From positions 1 through 32,943 of the IMG/VR virus record IMGVR_UViG_3300049595_005441: 32,943 nucleotides of DNA, one strand, 5' to 3'. Each line of letters begins with the position of its first letter. The stretch's first letter is position 1. Position numbers and translations under genes: made by a program. Positions 32,008 to 32,943 of the stretch are shown here, in pieces. The stretch is from a virus. A model generated the notes under the pieces. That model was not told where the DNA came from. It worked only from the letters and a program-made list of their open reading frames with translations, and did not search any database.

Positions 32008-32943
32008 TTTTAAAAGTTTTTTTAAAGGGTTTAAAGAAATAATTAATTGATTTATATTTATTGACTATAGCATCATGTATTCCAGTTTTTTTCATTTTTG
32101 AAATCATTTCAGCTGCATCTTTAGCTTCAATTTTTTCATCAGAAAAATAATTTAAGTTCTTTAGATTTAATATACATTCATCTGTAATAAACTCAAGATT
32201 TGCCAAGTCAACAATCCTTTTATTTATTTCAAGAATATTATTTCCTTGTACTCCATCTGTAATACCATTTAAAATATTCTGGTATGAATTATACATCGAT
32301 TGATATTTTAAACCTTTTTGTTTCAAATCTTCCTTTAATAAAGAAAATTTTTCTTTGTCATTGGAGATAACATCAGCATTTTTAACAAAGTTCAAACAAA
32401 TATGTTTAATTTCTTCTAAATTTAAAACTTTTTCTTTTAAAACTGGAAATAAATTGAATAATGTTGTTTCTTTTATACCCTTTACATTTTTTATTTCATC
32501 AGATTCATCGCCACAAATTGTTTTAATCGTGGCAATATTCTCATAAGGAAACTCATAAAACTTTTTGAAATTTTTATGATCTATTATTAGATGAACTCTA
32601 TCTTTATCTTTTTCATATCTTTCAACCTCCCTGGTCTTATTTTTGAATTTTTTATTCAGATAATAAACATCTACATCTTTTGAAATTAATTGAAGCAAAT
32701 CAAAATCTCCAGTGACAATTGTTATTTTTTCATTTGAAGATTTATTTCTTACATAATAAGCAATAACATCATCAGCTTCTACAACTTTATCTTCATAAAC
32801 TAAGCAGAAATGTTTCAGATAGGATTTCAACTCTTCCTTTTGAGATTTATATTTCTGATTCTTCTCAGTTTCCTCTGCATTCAATTTTCTTTCTTCTCGC
32901 TTAAGTTTATACGCAGAATAGATATTTCTTCTTAAGGAGCCAC
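32000..32943 (-). CDS. 5'-3' exonuclease, T4 RNase H/FEN family, N-terminus cut by window edge
   Basis: The reading frame is open to the right edge. Before a possible TTG at 32884 it continues as GSLRRNIYSAYKLKREERKL, so the true start lies beyond the window. Family motifs present: V-E-A-D-D-V-I-A, then I-V-T-G-D-F-D-L-L-Q, with the paired Asp metal ligands; then ICGDESDEIKNVKGIKETT, the helix-hairpin-helix (H3TH) that grips duplex DNA. The missing N-terminus should hold the first catalytic Asp. Such enzymes remove RNA primers and 5' flaps from lagging-strand fragments, which suits an operon next to dnaB. The 'YSAYKLKREE' piece fits the basic helical arch of the T4 enzyme. The gene overlaps the 363-aa gene by 8 bases. 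Confidence 0.85.
   Translation of the reverse strand, partial: GSLRRNIYSAYKLKREERKLNAEETEKNQKYKSQKEELKSYLKHFCLVYEDKVVEADDVIAYYVRNKSSNEKITIVTGDFDLLQLISKDVDVYYLNKKFKNKTREVERYEKDKDRVHLIIDHKNFKKFYEFPYENIATIKTICGDESDEIKNVKGIKETTLFNLFPVLKEKVLNLEEIKHICLNFVKNADVISNDKEKFSLLKEDLKQKGLKYQSMYNSYQNILNGITDGVQGNNILEINKRIVDLANLEFITDECILNLKNLNYFSDEKIEAKDAAEMISKMKKTGIHDAIVNKYKSINYFFKPFKKTFKNA

Noticed and set aside
1-32943. tRNA genes, CRISPR arrays, insertion sequences, integrase
   Set aside because: I saw no cloverleaf candidate, spacer-repeat pattern, transposase or integrase motif by eye in either strand.

Overview
This window is part of the genome of a large tailed phage with a contractile (myovirus-type) tail. 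Evidence for the tail type is a gp6/gpJ-like baseplate wedge protein, a gp25-like baseplate protein and a gpI-like wedge domain. Evidence for a phage replication cassette is a DnaB-type helicase carrying an intein, a T4 RNase H/FEN-like nuclease, a class Ia ribonucleotide reductase and a primase-helicase fusion. The DNA is very AT-rich (roughly 30% G+C by eye, not computed). The host is probably a member of Bacteroidetes. Three traits point that way: start codons lack Shine-Dalgarno sequences and have A/T-rich leaders; two tail proteins carry SprB-like and GCTxPxAxNYNP...DDGSC repeats typical of Bacteroidetes surface proteins; and the primase domain is of the BT4734/VirE-N kind. The host assignment is inference. 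The standard genetic code fits all long ORFs.

Layout. Positions 1-17590 (minus strand) hold the baseplate and tail-fibre cluster. Read in the direction of transcription it contains a 172-aa protein, the gp6-like wedge protein, a small two-helix membrane protein, a 1160-aa protein with a hydrophobic hairpin, four proteins I cannot name (541, 259, 281 and 300 aa), an 890-aa gpI-like protein with adhesin repeats, a 1076-aa adhesin-like protein, and a further tail protein that runs off the left edge. Most junctions overlap by 1-35 bases, so this is tightly packed late-type operon structure. Positions 17681-23030 (plus strand) hold a Nudix hydrolase, a BT4734-like primase fused to an SF2 helicase, and a PPP-type phosphatase. 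Positions 23083-32943 (minus strand) hold, in transcription order, the FEN nuclease (cut by the right edge), an unknown 363-aa protein, intein-bearing DnaB helicase, NrdB, NrdA, a 64-aa repeat protein, gp25, and an ADP-ribosyltransferase-like protein.

How it works together. NrdA/NrdB and the Nudix enzyme serve nucleotide supply and clean-up. DnaB, the primase-helicase and the FEN nuclease serve DNA replication and primer removal. The structural cluster builds the baseplate wedge and its host-recognition fibres. Two proteins (172 aa and 409 aa) start with a short amphipathic leader that resembles T4 capsid-targeting peptides, so they may be packaged and injected.

Regulation. Nearly every intergenic leader on both strands carries an octamer [A/C/G]TATTTAT 5-29 nt before the start codon, often directly after a rho-independent terminator. 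I read it as the phage's own promoter element. A C at its first position goes with replication/metabolism genes, and an A mainly with structural genes. I saw no tRNA, CRISPR array, integrase or insertion sequence. No gene-free stretch exceeds about 140 bases.
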